NCBI RefSeq assembly: GCF_900002575.1 | Contig: NZ_LN650648.1 | Coordinates: 2,767,565-2,831,564, forward strand | Source of the DNA: Romboutsia hominis | GTDB taxonomy: Bacteria > Bacillota > Clostridia > Peptostreptococcales > Peptostreptococcaceae | Direction of reading: 5' to 3' | DNA: 64,000 nt | Shown: positions 53,473-63,247 of the stretch, piece by piece | How positions within the stretch are numbered: the stretch's first letter is position 1 | Layout: every line of letters begins with the position of its first letter | The notes under the pieces: generated by a model | What the model was told of the DNA's origin: nothing | Seen by the model: only the letters and a program-made list of their open reading frames with translations | Databases searched by the model: none | Made by a program: the position numbers and the translations under genes

Positions 53473-54450
53473 TTATTTCAATGTCAAGCAGTCTTCCATA
53501 TACTCACGTAGCTTAGATACTACTTCTTCATGGCTTTCTATCTTATTTATTTCATCTCTAACTCTAGCAGAGTTTTTAAGTCCTTTTAGGTACCAACCTA
53601 TATGCTTTCTCATTTCTCTTACAGCAACATATTCTCCATGCTCTTTTACCGCTAAATCTAAATGTTTAATAGAAGTGTTTATCTTTTCTTCTAATGTTGG
53701 TTCTGGTAATATCTCACCAGTTTGCATGTAATGATTTATTCTCTTGAATATCCATGGGTTACCTTGAGCCCCTCTACCTATCATTATAGCATCACAATTT
53801 GTTTTGTCTAATATATTTCTAGCATCTTCTACTGTAAATACATCTCCATTTCCTATGACAGGTATACTTATATTTTTCTTTATTTCACCTATTATATCCC
53901 AATCTGCTTTTCCAGAATAATATTGTTCTCTAGTTCTACCATGTATAGCTAAAGCACTTATACCACAAGCTTCTGCTATTTTAGCTATCTCCACTGCATT
54001 TATGCTATTGTCGTCCCAACCTTTTCTTATTTTTAAAGTTACTGGCTTATCTGAATTTTTAACTACGGCCTTTAAAACTTCTTCAGCGAGCTTAGGATTT
54101 TTCATAAGAGCTGATCCATCACCATTTTTAACAACTTTAGGTGCTGGACATCCCATATTTATATCTAATACTTCATTTGGGTATTCATTCATTATTTGAG
54201 CAGCCCTTCCCATAAACTCTGGGTCTGAGCCAAATATTTGAACTGCTACTGGATGCTCTGCATCTTCTATTTTAAGCATTTTTTTAGTATTCTCATCATC
54301 ATAACATAATGCCTTAGCATTTATCATTTCCGTATAAAGCATTCCACAGTTTTGTTCTTTACATATAAGCCTAAATGGTAAGTCTGTTACACCAGCCATT
54401 GGCGATAAAAAGACTTTATTTTCAAGCTCTAAATTTCCTATTTTTATCAT
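53473..54450 (-). CDS. dusB: tRNA-dihydrouridine synthase (DusB-like)
   Basis: A 325-residue flavin enzyme reducing uridines in the tRNA D-loop. The TIM-barrel starts with FLSPMAGVTDLPFRLICKE; the catalytic cysteine is in DINMGCPAPKVVKNGDGSALM; FMN-binding segments are IPVIGNGDVFTVEDA and DAIMIGRGAQGNPWIF. It lies upstream of greA and is downstream of coaX on the same strand. Confidence 0.95.
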   Translation of the reverse strand: MIKIGNLELENKVFLSPMAGVTDLPFRLICKEQNCGMLYTEMINAKALCYDDENTKKMLKIEDAEHPVAVQIFGSDPEFMGRAAQIMNEYPNEVLDINMGCPAPKVVKNGDGSALMKNPKLAEEVLKAVVKNSDKPVTLKIRKGWDDNSINAVEIAKIAEACGISALAIHGRTREQYYSGKADWDIIGEIKKNISIPVIGNGDVFTVEDARNILDKTNCDAIMIGRGAQGNPWIFKRINHYMQTGEILPEPTLEEKINTSIKHLDLAVKEHGEYVAVREMRKHIGWYLKGLKNSARVRDEINKIESHEEVVSKLREYMEDCLTLK

Positions 54451-54555
54451 TTGTCTCCTCCTATATGATGTATTTTTATTATTTATATATATCCATAAAT
54501 TAATTCATTATCACAAAATTCATAATTTAGATACATATTTTGAAATTGATTTATT

Positions 54556-54588
54556 CAAAAAAAGAATTGGGCAAATAACCCAATTCCC
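54556..54588 (-). terminator. Terminator after coaX
   Basis: The stem GAATTGGG/CCCAATTC followed by TTTTTTTG on the minus strand. Confidence 0.9.
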
Positions 54589-54589
54589 T

Positions 54590-55360
54590 CTATTCTTTGT
54601 TCTTCTCGTATATTAATCTTAATCCTTCTAAAGTTAAGTATTTATCTACATAGTCTATAGAATCTGTTTCTGATGCTATAAGAGTTGATAATCCTCCTGT
54701 AGCAACAACTTTTATGTTTTCATAATCAAGTTCTTTTTTCATCATTTCTATTATCTTATCAACTAATCCCACATATCCATAAACTATTCCAGCTTGCATA
54801 GCTGATACAGTATTTTTGCATACTGTAGTTCCTGGTTTTATAAGTTCAACTCTAGGAAGTTTTGATGCTCTTTGGAATAAAGCTTCACTTGATATCTTTA
54901 TCCCTGGAGCTATAGTACCTCCTAAGTATTCACCTTTATCAGATATAGCACAGAATGTTGTAGCTGTTCCAAAATCAACTATTATAAGTGGATATTTGTA
55001 CTTTTCTATACCAGCAACAGCATTTACAATTCTATCTGCCCCTACTTGCTTAGGATTGTCGTATTTTATATTCAATCCTGTTTTTATCCCAGGACCAACT
55101 ATCTTAGGATTTATGTTACAGTATTTTATACAAAAATTTTCAAGAGAATGCATTACATTTGGTACAACTGAAGATATTATTATATCCTCTATTTCATTTA
55201 TATCTATATTATCAAATTTAAATAAGTTACTTATTAACATTCCATATTCATCAGACGTCTTTTCTTTGTCTGTGTTTATTCTCCAGTCTTTTATTAACTG
55301 TTTTTCTTTATATATACCTAAAACCATATTGGTATTTCCAACATCAAATACTAAAAGCAT
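54590..55360 (-). CDS. coaX: Type III pantothenate kinase
   Basis: Phosphorylates pantothenate, the first step of CoA synthesis. 256 residues of the ASKHA fold: [17 protein letters not shown] phosphate loop, [35 protein letters not shown] and a C-terminal [12 protein letters not shown]. It directly follows the ECF S component gene with 18 nt between, which suggests coupled uptake and activation of pantothenate. Confidence 0.96.
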   Translation of the reverse strand: MLLVFDVGNTNMVLGIYKEKQLIKDWRINTDKEKTSDEYGMLISNLFKFDNIDINEIEDIIISSVVPNVMHSLENFCIKYCNINPKIVGPGIKTGLNIKYDNPKQVGADRIVNAVAGIEKYKYPLIIVDFGTATTFCAISDKGEYLGGTIAPGIKISSEALFQRASKLPRVELIKPGTTVCKNTVSAMQAGIVYGYVGLVDKIIEMMKKELDYENIKVVATGGLSTLIASETDSIDYVDKYLTLEGLRLIYEKNKE

Positions 55361-55378
55361 TTATTATTAACCTTCTTT

Positions 55379-55978
55379 CTACCTTTTGATGACTTTTTTT
55401 AGGGCCATTATAACAGGTGATACTACTAAAGCTCCAATTATCGCTTCAGGTATACCATTTGTTGCTGCAAGAGTAAATATAAATGTTCCTGCAGTAGAAG
55501 CACTTGCCCCACTTACTTCAGCAAACCTAGCTCCATATAAGATATAAATCATGCCTAAAACACCTGCTGTGTTTATTATAGAACCTAATCCTCCGGCTAA
55601 TAATCCTGATATAGATGCTTTTTTAGTTAACTTCATGGCGAATTCATATATATAATACGCTAGTATTCCTATCAACACTCTTGGAAGTATAGACACTAGT
55701 GGATTAATAAATGCGAAAGATGTTATCGTAGGTTGAGTCAATGCCTTTATAAGGCTAGTCAGACCAAATATAAACCCTACTGTAGCTCCAACTATAGGAC
55801 CTTCTATAATTGAACCTATGATAACAGGTACATGCATTATAGTTGCATTAGTGGGTCCTATAGGTATATACCCTATCCCTGGTATCATTGACATCATAAT
55901 AGATACTGCGGAAAGCACACCTATTATAGCCATCTTTCTTACGTTCACATTTTTTGTAGCTTTTGTTTGCACGTTCAT
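55379..55978 (-). CDS. panT: ECF transporter S component, probable pantothenate transporter
   Basis: A membrane substrate-binding subunit of an energy-coupling-factor transporter, about 199 residues from ATG 55978. The upstream in-frame GTG lies inside the ribosome-binding site region, and GGAGG has 8-nt spacing to this ATG. Five to six hydrophobic segments are present, with the family-like IGYIPIGPTNATIMHVPVII and GPIVGATVGFIFGLTSLIKA. The substrate is inferred: the gene sits next to coaX, a pantothenate kinase, and behind a structured leader. The shared EcfAA'T module is not in the window. Confidence 0.85.
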   Translation of the reverse strand: MNVQTKATKNVNVRKMAIIGVLSAVSIMMSMIPGIGYIPIGPTNATIMHVPVIIGSIIEGPIVGATVGFIFGLTSLIKALTQPTITSFAFINPLVSILPRVLIGILAYYIYEFAMKLTKKASISGLLAGGLGSIINTAGVLGMIYILYGARFAEVSGASASTAGTFIFTLAATNGIPEAIIGALVVSPVIMALKKVIKR

Positions 55979-55989
55979 AAAATACACCT

Positions 55990-56105
55990 CCGTTCCAGCT
56001 CATAAAGATGCCGGACTTCTTAAATTATTTAGTTTTTTTAATTCCCTTGATATCAAGTCAGGCTCCTATATCTCAAGGATGCCAGCTGTAACAAGAATAA
56101 TTGTA
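55990..56105 (-). ncRNA. Candidate cis-regulatory leader with two bulged-A stem-loops
   Basis: On the minus strand, GGC-A-TCCT...AGGA-GCC (56083-56061) and TCCGGC-A-TC...GA-GCTGGA (about 56016-55993) form two stem-loops of the same plan, each with one unpaired A after GGC on the 5' side. Between them is a palindrome CTTGATATCAAG. The second stem ends just before the panT ribosome-binding site. The tandem bulged-A design recalls the Pan motif of Firmicutes, but I cannot check the consensus. Confidence 0.5.
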
Positions 56106-56134
56106 TCAATAGGAAATAACATTGTCAACAATTC

Positions 56135-57094
56135 TTAGTTTCCTATTATTTCTTTATATGAAGGTATATTCTTTATAGAATTTGCATTTTTTATTGCATT
56201 TATTACACTTTTTTCTACAACCTCTGTAGCTATAGAACTAACTAAAGTTATATCTGACTCTATTTCCCCTGTAGCCATTGTGAAAATTGTATCTCCATCA
56301 TGAGGTGTATGTATAGGGAATATAGATTTTGCATAACCATTATGTGCCACTTGAGATACTTTCTTGCACCCTGCTTTATCCAGCTTAGCATTAGTAATAA
56401 CTACCCCTATAGTAGTGTTATCTATGCTAAATCCACCTTTTGAGAATCCTTCTTTCAAAATATCATAAGTGCTAAGATTTTTCTTTTTACTATCATCTAA
56501 AACCCCAGCTATTAATTTCCCATCTTCATACACATCTCCAAAAGCATTTACAGCAACTAATGCAGATACAACTAATCCATTTTCTAATTCTATAGAATAG
56601 CTTCCTATTCCACCTTTCATACAGTATTCTGGTCCTCTTATCTTTCCTACTGTAGCTCCACATCCTGCACCATAATTACCTTGTCTTAACTCTTTATCTG
56701 TGGCAACTTCACAAGCCTTATACCCCATATCTATATTTGGTCTACATTTTGGATCCCCTACTATTAAATCAAATAATACAGCTCCAACTACTATAGGTAC
56801 TTTAGCTACTCCAACATCAAACCCTATATTATGTTCTTCCAAATATTTGCTTACTCCACATGTAGATTCTAATCCAAATGCAGAGCCACCAGACAGAACA
56901 ACTGCATGTACTTTTTGTATCATATTTATAGGATCTAATAAATCAGTTTCTCTTGTACCCGGCGCTGAACCTCTAACATCTACTCCACATGTAGCACCTT
57001 CTTCACATATAACAACAGTACATCCTGTTAACCCTTCAGTATCTTGAACTTGACCTACTTTTATACCTTTTACATCTAAAATATTGTTATACAT
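56135..57094 (-). CDS. P1 (DmpA/S58) family peptidase
   Basis: A 319-residue N-terminal-nucleophile-type aminopeptidase homologue. Landmarks are VGQVQDTEGLTGCTVVICEEGATCGVDVRGSAPGTRETDLL, AVVLSGGSAFGLE, GNYGAGCGATVGKI and the C-terminal TPHDGDTIFTMATGE, where the family has its nucleophile and autocleavage region. Members hydrolyse small or beta-amino peptides; the substrate here is unknown. Its start overlaps the birA stop by 8 nt, so they are translationally coupled. Confidence 0.88.
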   Translation of the reverse strand: MYNNILDVKGIKVGQVQDTEGLTGCTVVICEEGATCGVDVRGSAPGTRETDLLDPINMIQKVHAVVLSGGSAFGLESTCGVSKYLEEHNIGFDVGVAKVPIVVGAVLFDLIVGDPKCRPNIDMGYKACEVATDKELRQGNYGAGCGATVGKIRGPEYCMKGGIGSYSIELENGLVVSALVAVNAFGDVYEDGKLIAGVLDDSKKKNLSTYDILKEGFSKGGFSIDNTTIGVVITNAKLDKAGCKKVSQVAHNGYAKSIFPIHTPHDGDTIFTMATGEIESDITLVSSIATEVVEKSVINAIKNANSIKNIPSYKEIIGN

Positions 57095-58064
57095 ATCCTT
57101 TAATCCCCCTTATAGAAATCTCTCCTGATATAATCTCTTTAATAGAACCATCATTTCTCTTTATAATTAAATTTCCCTCTTCATTTATATCTAAACATCT
57201 AACTAATTCTTTTTCTTCGCCTCTTATGGTGTATATTTCCTTTCCAATTATAGCTGAATGTCTTCTACAAATATCTAAAACTTTTTCTTTTGAATTATTA
57301 TTTATATACTCTAGATACAGACTTTCAAATTCTAATAATATATTCCTTACTATATCGACTCTAGATACAATATAATTTTCCTTATATAGAGATGTAGCTA
57401 CATCACATATTTCCTGGGAAAACTCCATAGTTTTTACATTTATTCCAATACCTAAGACAATATGATTAATTCTTTCTATTTCTGCAGATAGTTCAGTTAA
57501 TATTCCACATATTTTTTTTTCATTTAATATAATGTCGTTTGGCCATTTGATTTTAGCATTTACACCTAGCTTATTTAAAGCTTCCACTATACTTGCTCCT
57601 GCTATTAATGTTATGAATGGTGCCTTATATGGAACTATATTTGGTTTAAGTATTATACTCATCCATATTCCTTCATATGAATTAGAATGCCAATTCCTAC
57701 CTAGCCTACCTCTACCTTTTGTTTGCTCTTCGCTTATAATAACTGCACCTTCAGACTCTTCATTACCTATCTTCTTAGCATAATCATTTGTAGAATCAAT
57801 TGTGTCGAAATGAATAATTTTCTTACCTAAAATTTTAGTATGTAGATTATGGTATATATTATCATAAGTAAGTAAATCATCAGGCTTTTCTATCAATCTA
57901 TATCCTTTCTTGTTTACTGATTCAATATTATATCCCTCTTCTCTAAGAGATTTTATATGTTTCCAAACAGCTGTTCTAGATATTCCTAATTTTTTAGATA
58001 ATTCTTCCCCTGAAATAAATTTACTTTTATTATCTAATATTTCTTGTATTATCTTCTTTCTCAT
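57087..58064 (-). CDS. birA: Bifunctional biotin-protein ligase/biotin repressor BirA
   Basis: A 325-residue protein: an N-terminal winged helix (FISGEELSKKLGISRTAVWKHIKSLREEGY) for DNA binding, a central ligase domain with the biotinyl-AMP loop TKGRGRLGRNWHSNSYEGIW and the KWPNDIILNEKKICGILTE segment, and a small C-terminal domain. It attaches biotin to carboxylases and probably represses biotin genes. It is first of the run birA-P1 peptidase. Confidence 0.95.
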   Translation of the reverse strand: MRKKIIQEILDNKSKFISGEELSKKLGISRTAVWKHIKSLREEGYNIESVNKKGYRLIEKPDDLLTYDNIYHNLHTKILGKKIIHFDTIDSTNDYAKKIGNEESEGAVIISEEQTKGRGRLGRNWHSNSYEGIWMSIILKPNIVPYKAPFITLIAGASIVEALNKLGVNAKIKWPNDIILNEKKICGILTELSAEIERINHIVLGIGINVKTMEFSQEICDVATSLYKENYIVSRVDIVRNILLEFESLYLEYINNNSKEKVLDICRRHSAIIGKEIYTIRGEEKELVRCLDINEEGNLIIKRNDGSIKEIISGEISIRGIKGYV

Positions 58065-58364
58065 CCTTCACCTCTATCTATAAAAACTTTATACAACCGT
58101 ATTACTTTTTTAATTTATAACTAATTATACATTATCTATTAATATTTTCACATTTCAAATAACTTTTAATTTTAATTTATTTTTAATCAACATTACATTA
58201 ATTAGCATTCTAACAAAATAACTATTTATTTAACACTCTAAAGCTTTATCTATTCAATGAGAACAAAAATATCACCATTCATTATAAAAAGATTTATAAC
58301 CTATTCTATTAGCTTTAATTTTATATTTTATTAATATACTAAATGCATTATAGATTTATAGTAT
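58065..58364. promoter_or_regulatory. AT-rich region upstream of birA
   Basis: About 300 bases, very AT-rich. It should carry the birA promoter. A palindromic biotin operator was looked for and not found with confidence; no other feature was recognised. Confidence 0.3.
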
Positions 58365-58401
58365 AAAAAAGAACCTTGATTAATCAAGGTTCTTTTTTAT
58401 A
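58365..58401 (-). terminator. Terminator after ftsH
   Basis: The stem AAAAAAGAACCTTGATT/AATCAAGGTTCTTTTTT, perfect and with a T-run, directly 3' of ftsH. Confidence 0.95.
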
Positions 58402-60348
58402 CTACTTGTTATCTATATCATTTTGAGTAGTGTCTTCATTTGTAGTATTTTCTAGGTTATTATATTTTACTTCAGACTCTTCTGTTGTTATAGCAGTTGT
58501 ATCAACTTTAGATTCATTATTTTCTAAAGGCAATTCTTTATCAAAAGCTTTTATAAATTGCTCTGCATCTAAAGTTTCATGTACTAATAATGCTTGAGCT
58601 ATATACTCTAAACTATCCATATTATCTTGTAGTAATTTTTTAGTTCTAGCATAAGCTTCATCAACTATTCTGCTTACTTCCTTATCTATTTCATAAGCTA
58701 TTTCTTCTGAGTAATTCTTTTTAGAATTGAAGCTATTTCCTAGGAATACCTCATCCTCTTGATCACCAAATGCCATAGGTCCAAGCTTTGAACTCATTCC
58801 ATATTTAGTAACCATACTTCTAGCTGTAGATGCTACTCTTTCTAAGTCATTTGATGCTCCCGTAGATATATCATCTAAAACTAATTCTTCAGCAACTCTA
58901 CCACCTAGTAAGACAACTATGTTTTCTTTCATTTCATTCTTCGTTGCATAGAATTTATCTTCAACAGGAAGTTGCATAGTAAATCCTCCTGCTCTTCCTC
59001 TTGGTACTATTGTAACTTGATGAACTGGGCTTACATGTTCAAGTACATGCGCACAAACGGCATGACCTGCTTCATGATATGCTGTAAGTCTTCTTTCAGG
59101 TTCACTTATTACTCTAGACTTCTTAGCAACACCTGCTATAACTTTTGTTATAGCTTCTTCTATTGTTTCCATTTGGATTTTCTTTTCTCTTTTTCTAGCT
59201 GTTAATATAGCAGCCTCATTCATTAAGTTCTCTATATCTGCTGGAGTAAATCCAGGTGTTCTCTTAGCTAAAACTTCAATATTAACATCATCTGCTAATG
59301 GCTTATTCTTAGAATGAACCTTAAATATAGCTTCTCTACCTTTAACATCTGGTGCTCCTACAACTACCTGTCTATCAAATCTTCCTGGTCTAAGTAATGC
59401 TGGATCAAGTATATCTGGTCTATTAGTTGCAGCCATTATTATGATTCCTTGATTAACACCAAAACCATCCATTTCAACTAGAAGTTGGTTAAGTGTTTGT
59501 TCTCTCTCATCATGACCTCCACCAAGACCTGCTCCTCTTTTTCTACCAACAGCATCTATTTCGTCTATAAATATTATAGCTGGTGCATTCTTTTTAGCTT
59601 GTTCAAATAGGTCTCTAACTCTAGATGCCCCTACCCCAACAAACATTTCAACGAAGTCAGAACCACTTATACTAAAGAATGGAACTCCTGCTTCTCCTGC
59701 AACTGCTCTTGATAAGTAAGTCTTACCTGTACCCGGAGGACCTACCATAAGTATACCTTTTGGTATTCTTGCTCCTAAATCAATATACTTTTTAGGGTTT
59801 TTCAAGAAGTCTACAACTTCTTGTAAATCTTCTTTTTCTTCATTTAAACCTGCTACATCTTTAAATGTAACTCTAGTTTTTTCGTCATCTTTATGAACTT
59901 TAGCTTTTGACTTACCGAAGTTCATAACCTTTCCGCCTCCGCCTTGAGACTGATTCATGAAGACAAACCATATTATTACCATGAAGAATATTAATAATAG
60001 TGTCGGTAACATTTCTACAAACCAAGGAGTTGATGGTCTTGGCTCTCCACCAAACACTAATTTACCTTCCATAGCTTGGCTTAAGATTTCATTAGCTAAT
60101 TTATCTCCCATTACTTCTTTTGGAACATATGACCTAAACTTTACGTTAGAGTTTTTTATAGTTCCTTCTACTGCAGTCCCATCAACAAAATGTATTCTTG
60201 ATACATTTCCTTTTTCTAATTCTCTATATACCTTAGAGAACTGCATATTTTCTATCTTTTCAGTAGGTTTTCCTGAAAACTGTACTATTCCTACTATGAT
60301 TATAAATATTAGTAGGTAGAAACCTATTCCCTTGAAAAATTTATTCAA
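58402..60348 (-). CDS. ftsH: ATP-dependent zinc metalloprotease FtsH
   Basis: A 648-residue membrane-anchored AAA+ protease. N-terminal helix ([15 protein letters not shown]), a small extracytoplasmic domain, second helix ([18 protein letters not shown]), AAA+ core with Walker [12 protein letters not shown], Walker [16 protein letters not shown] and the second region of homology, then HEAGH zinc site in [18 protein letters not shown]. The C-terminal tail is asparagine- and glutamate-rich. It follows tilS by about 30 nt, the usual tilS-ftsH pair. Confidence 0.98.
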   Translation of the reverse strand: MNKFFKGIGFYLLIFIIIVGIVQFSGKPTEKIENMQFSKVYRELEKGNVSRIHFVDGTAVEGTIKNSNVKFRSYVPKEVMGDKLANEILSQAMEGKLVFGGEPRPSTPWFVEMLPTLLLIFFMVIIWFVFMNQSQGGGGKVMNFGKSKAKVHKDDEKTRVTFKDVAGLNEEKEDLQEVVDFLKNPKKYIDLGARIPKGILMVGPPGTGKTYLSRAVAGEAGVPFFSISGSDFVEMFVGVGASRVRDLFEQAKKNAPAIIFIDEIDAVGRKRGAGLGGGHDEREQTLNQLLVEMDGFGVNQGIIIMAATNRPDILDPALLRPGRFDRQVVVGAPDVKGREAIFKVHSKNKPLADDVNIEVLAKRTPGFTPADIENLMNEAAILTARKREKKIQMETIEEAITKVIAGVAKKSRVISEPERRLTAYHEAGHAVCAHVLEHVSPVHQVTIVPRGRAGGFTMQLPVEDKFYATKNEMKENIVVLLGGRVAEELVLDDISTGASNDLERVASTARSMVTKYGMSSKLGPMAFGDQEDEVFLGNSFNSKKNYSEEIAYEIDKEVSRIVDEAYARTKKLLQDNMDSLEYIAQALLVHETLDAEQFIKAFDKELPLENNESKVDTTAITTEESEVKYNNLENTTNEDTTQNDIDNK

Positions 60349-60379
60349 AAGAAGTCCTCCTTTCCTATATCGTTTTATT

Positions 60380-61765
60380 CTATATTTTCTTAAAGGTAAT
60401 CTTTAAGACTTCCTTTGTACTATTGTCTATTTTGTAATTTTCACTATTTTTATAATCACCTACACATAAGATACCTTGCTCATCTACTATTATAGGTACA
60501 TTGCATCTTTCTTCTCTAGGTATTTTTAAATCTATAAATAAGTCTTTTATTTTTTTGCTTCCTGCTGAAAGCTTTATCTTATCGCCTTCTTTTCTACTTC
60601 TTACTACTATACCCCCTTTTACTTTATCAAAATCAAAACCTTTAGATTTCTTATCTAGTTTCATACTCTTATATCTATCTATATTCATTGTTTGAGTTTC
60701 TAAAACTAAATTAAGTTCTTTTACTTTAATAAAACCGTTACTAGGTAAATTATAACAAAACTCTATAGTTTCGTTAACTATTTCTTTATTAATTAATAGT
60801 ATAGTATTTTTTCTTCTATATGCAAATATCCCCCTTGGAAGGGTTATCATTTTATCTATCTTTTTATTATCTTCTAATTGCATAATGTCTTCTATATGCT
60901 TTTGGTCTACAAAGTTAGTATCTCCAAGTATATGTTTTATACCTTTTCTTAATACCCTTACCTTGATAGCATCATGAAGTTTTGAATACTTTTGTATATC
61001 TATTTCGCAGGCATCTTCTTGTAAATTGGAAACTTCTTTAAATTTAATTTCTGATTCTTCTTGGATATAATCGCTGTCAGTTTTTAAACTATTACTCATT
61101 CTTACTATAGATTCTATTACATTTGGATTAAAATTATCCTTCATATATGGTATAAGTTCTAATCTTATTTTATTTCTGGTGTATATAGTTTCTAGATTTG
61201 TATGATCTATTCTTGGATTTAATTCGTATTCTTCACAATAAGCTTCTATATCTTTTCTATCTATATCTAATATAGGTCTTATTATATTGTTGTCTCTTAT
61301 ATATTCTATTCCTCTTAATCCTTGAAGTCCAGTCCCTCTCATTATTCTCATAAGTATAGTTTCTGCTTGATCATTTAAGTTATGACCTATAGCTATCTTA
61401 TTAGATTTTGTCTTTTGCTTTATTTCTTCAAACATTTCATATCTAAGTTTTCTTGCACCTTCTTCTACAGATAAACCATTTTCTTTACAGTACTTAGGTA
61501 CATCTATAGATTTAACAAAGGATGTTACTCCTAAATTTTCACAAAGTTGAGTTATATATAGTGCATCTTTTTGTGCTTCTATACCTCTTATTTGGTGATT
61601 TAAATGAGCTGCATATACTTCTATATCTAGTTTTTCTTTTAGTCTATAAAGTATATGTAATAGACAAACAGAGTCTGGTCCCCCAGAAAGTCCTAAAACT
61701 ATTTTATCTCCATTTTCTATTAGATTATATTTATTTATAGTACTTAGTACTTTTTCAAATATCAT
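60380..61765 (-). CDS. tilS: tRNA(Ile)-lysidine synthetase
   Basis: Changes C34 of tRNA-Ile2(CAT) to lysidine so that it reads AUA. 461 residues: the PP-loop [65 protein letters not shown], and a C-terminal TilS domain ([32 protein letters not shown]). Its substrate tRNA is encoded in this window at 44436-44512. It precedes ftsH. Confidence 0.96.
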   Translation of the reverse strand: MIFEKVLSTINKYNLIENGDKIVLGLSGGPDSVCLLHILYRLKEKLDIEVYAAHLNHQIRGIEAQKDALYITQLCENLGVTSFVKSIDVPKYCKENGLSVEEGARKLRYEMFEEIKQKTKSNKIAIGHNLNDQAETILMRIMRGTGLQGLRGIEYIRDNNIIRPILDIDRKDIEAYCEEYELNPRIDHTNLETIYTRNKIRLELIPYMKDNFNPNVIESIVRMSNSLKTDSDYIQEESEIKFKEVSNLQEDACEIDIQKYSKLHDAIKVRVLRKGIKHILGDTNFVDQKHIEDIMQLEDNKKIDKMITLPRGIFAYRRKNTILLINKEIVNETIEFCYNLPSNGFIKVKELNLVLETQTMNIDRYKSMKLDKKSKGFDFDKVKGGIVVRSRKEGDKIKLSAGSKKIKDLFIDLKIPREERCNVPIIVDEQGILCVGDYKNSENYKIDNSTKEVLKITFKKI

Positions 61766-61899
61766 ATATTAATACCTCTTACATCTAGTTTTTAGTAACT
61801 TTTTATGTATAAAGTTTCTATAAAAAAACTATAAACCCTTGTACGTTTTTTAAAACATTCAAAGTTTAGTATAGTTATTATAATACCAAATAAATTAAA

Positions 61900-61931
61900 T
61901 AAAAGGTAGTACTTTAACTACCTTTATAAAA
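61900..61931 (-). terminator. Terminator after the DUF1934 gene
   Basis: The stem AAAGGTAGT/ACTACCTTT with a TAAAGT loop followed by TTATTTAATTT, just 3' of the gene. Confidence 0.8.
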
Positions 61932-61945
61932 TTTATATATTTCTA

Positions 61946-62362
61946 TTATTCTTTAATTTCTAACAAAATATCTATTTTATTTCTACCGTTAAACAAATCC
62001 ATTATATTTATGTCATAATCTATATTTAATTTTATGCAGTTTTCTGCTTTTTTATCTATTTTTAAATCTCTTGTTTTAGTCTCTATTATAAATAAACCTT
62101 GTGGAGTTCTATATTTACTTTCATTTACAACTCCCTTTTCAAAATTCATAGTAGAATTTACTTCACCGAACTTCTTTATACTAACCTTATTATCAGATAT
62201 TTTAATAGTTGTTGTAGTTGGTTTATCCATTTCCACTTCCTTATAAACTACATATAAATCTTCATTTTTATAGTATATGTTTGCATCAGCCTGTTGTCTA
62301 ATAGTATCTAGTACTCTTTTCTTTTCATATTGTGTTGTAACTATATTTATTTTAGCATTCAC
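61946..62362 (-). CDS. DUF1934 (calycin-like beta-barrel) protein
   Basis: A 138-residue beta-rich protein matching the DUF1934 pattern: an N-terminal strand set, ADANIYYKNEDLYVVYKE, STMNFEKGVVNESKYRTPQGLFIIETKTRDL and a C-terminal IKLNIDYDINIMDLFNGRNKIDILLEIKE. Members of the family have a lipocalin-like barrel and unknown function. GGAGG precedes the start. It follows murI, with a terminator hairpin between, so it probably has its own promoter or partial read-through. Confidence 0.85.
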   Translation of the reverse strand: MNAKINIVTTQYEKKRVLDTIRQQADANIYYKNEDLYVVYKEVEMDKPTTTTIKISDNKVSIKKFGEVNSTMNFEKGVVNESKYRTPQGLFIIETKTRDLKIDKKAENCIKLNIDYDINIMDLFNGRNKIDILLEIKE

Positions 62363-62379
62363 TTCTTTTTCCTCCTAAA

Positions 62380-62424
62380 ACAAATATAAACTTTAGATAA
62401 TATCTAAAGTTTATATTTGTTGAT
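62380..62424. terminator. Terminator between murI and the DUF1934 gene
   Basis: An 18-bp perfect stem ACAAATATAAACTTTAGA/TCTAAAGTTTATATTTGT with a TAATA-type loop. The T-run is weak on both sides, so read-through is possible. Confidence 0.7.
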
Positions 62425-63236
62425 TAGTACTTTTGTATTTCAACATGATTTACATTATCTATATCTCTTTTTATAAACTCTGTGGCTATACTAGCGAATT
62501 TTTCAGGTATATCAGAGACATAGTATTCATAATATGCTCTTTCATTACCATCTTTTCTTAATATATCTTCTTCTTCTAGTACTTTTTTCAAATCCATAGC
62601 AGTTTCTTTAGCTGGATTCACTAATTTAATATCTTCTCCAACATATTCTCCAATAGTTCTCTTTAATATTGGGTAGTGAGTGCATCCTAGCACTAAAGAG
62701 TCTATCCCTTCATTAACTAGCTCTTCTAAATATTTTTCAGCTGTTAGTCTAGCTATTTCTGTATTTGCCCAACCTTCCTCTACTATTGGCACAAATAAAT
62801 TGCAAGCCTTATCTATTATCTTTATATCTTTATCTATTTTAGCTATTTCTGCATTATAAGTTTTAGAACGTACCGTACCTTCTGTTCCAATAACACCTAC
62901 TATTTTATTTTTTGTAGAATATGCAGCTGTTCTAGCTCCTGCTTCTATAACACCTATTATAGGTATATCATATTTTTCATTAGCCTCTTTTAAGCATCTA
63001 GCAGTAGCTGTATTACAAGCTATAACAATAGCTTTTACACCTTTAGATATTAAAAAGTTTATTGCTTGGAAGGTATATTTCATTACTGTATCCTTTGATC
63101 TAGGACCATAGGGAACCCTTGCTGTATCCCCAAAGTAGATTATATTTTCATTAGGTAAGATTTTCATTATTTCTTTTAAGACTGTTAATCCACCTAATCC
63201 AGAATCAAATACCCCTATAGGTCTATCACTCATCAT
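62424..63236 (-). CDS. murI: Glutamate racemase
   Basis: Makes D-glutamate for peptidoglycan. About 270 residues from ATG 63236 (MMSDRPIGVFDSGLGG); the in-frame GTG further upstream is part of the weak ribosome-binding site. The two catalytic cysteines lie in IVIACNTATA and LVLGCTHYPIL, with FGDTARVPYGPRS near the N-terminus. It begins 12 nt after the ddl stop, placing two cell-wall amino acid genes together. Confidence 0.96.
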   Translation of the reverse strand: MMSDRPIGVFDSGLGGLTVLKEIMKILPNENIIYFGDTARVPYGPRSKDTVMKYTFQAINFLISKGVKAIVIACNTATARCLKEANEKYDIPIIGVIEAGARTAAYSTKNKIVGVIGTEGTVRSKTYNAEIAKIDKDIKIIDKACNLFVPIVEEGWANTEIARLTAEKYLEELVNEGIDSLVLGCTHYPILKRTIGEYVGEDIKLVNPAKETAMDLKKVLEEEDILRKDGNERAYYEYYVSDIPEKFASIATEFIKRDIDNVNHVEIQKY

Positions 63237-63247
63237 AAACACCTGCT

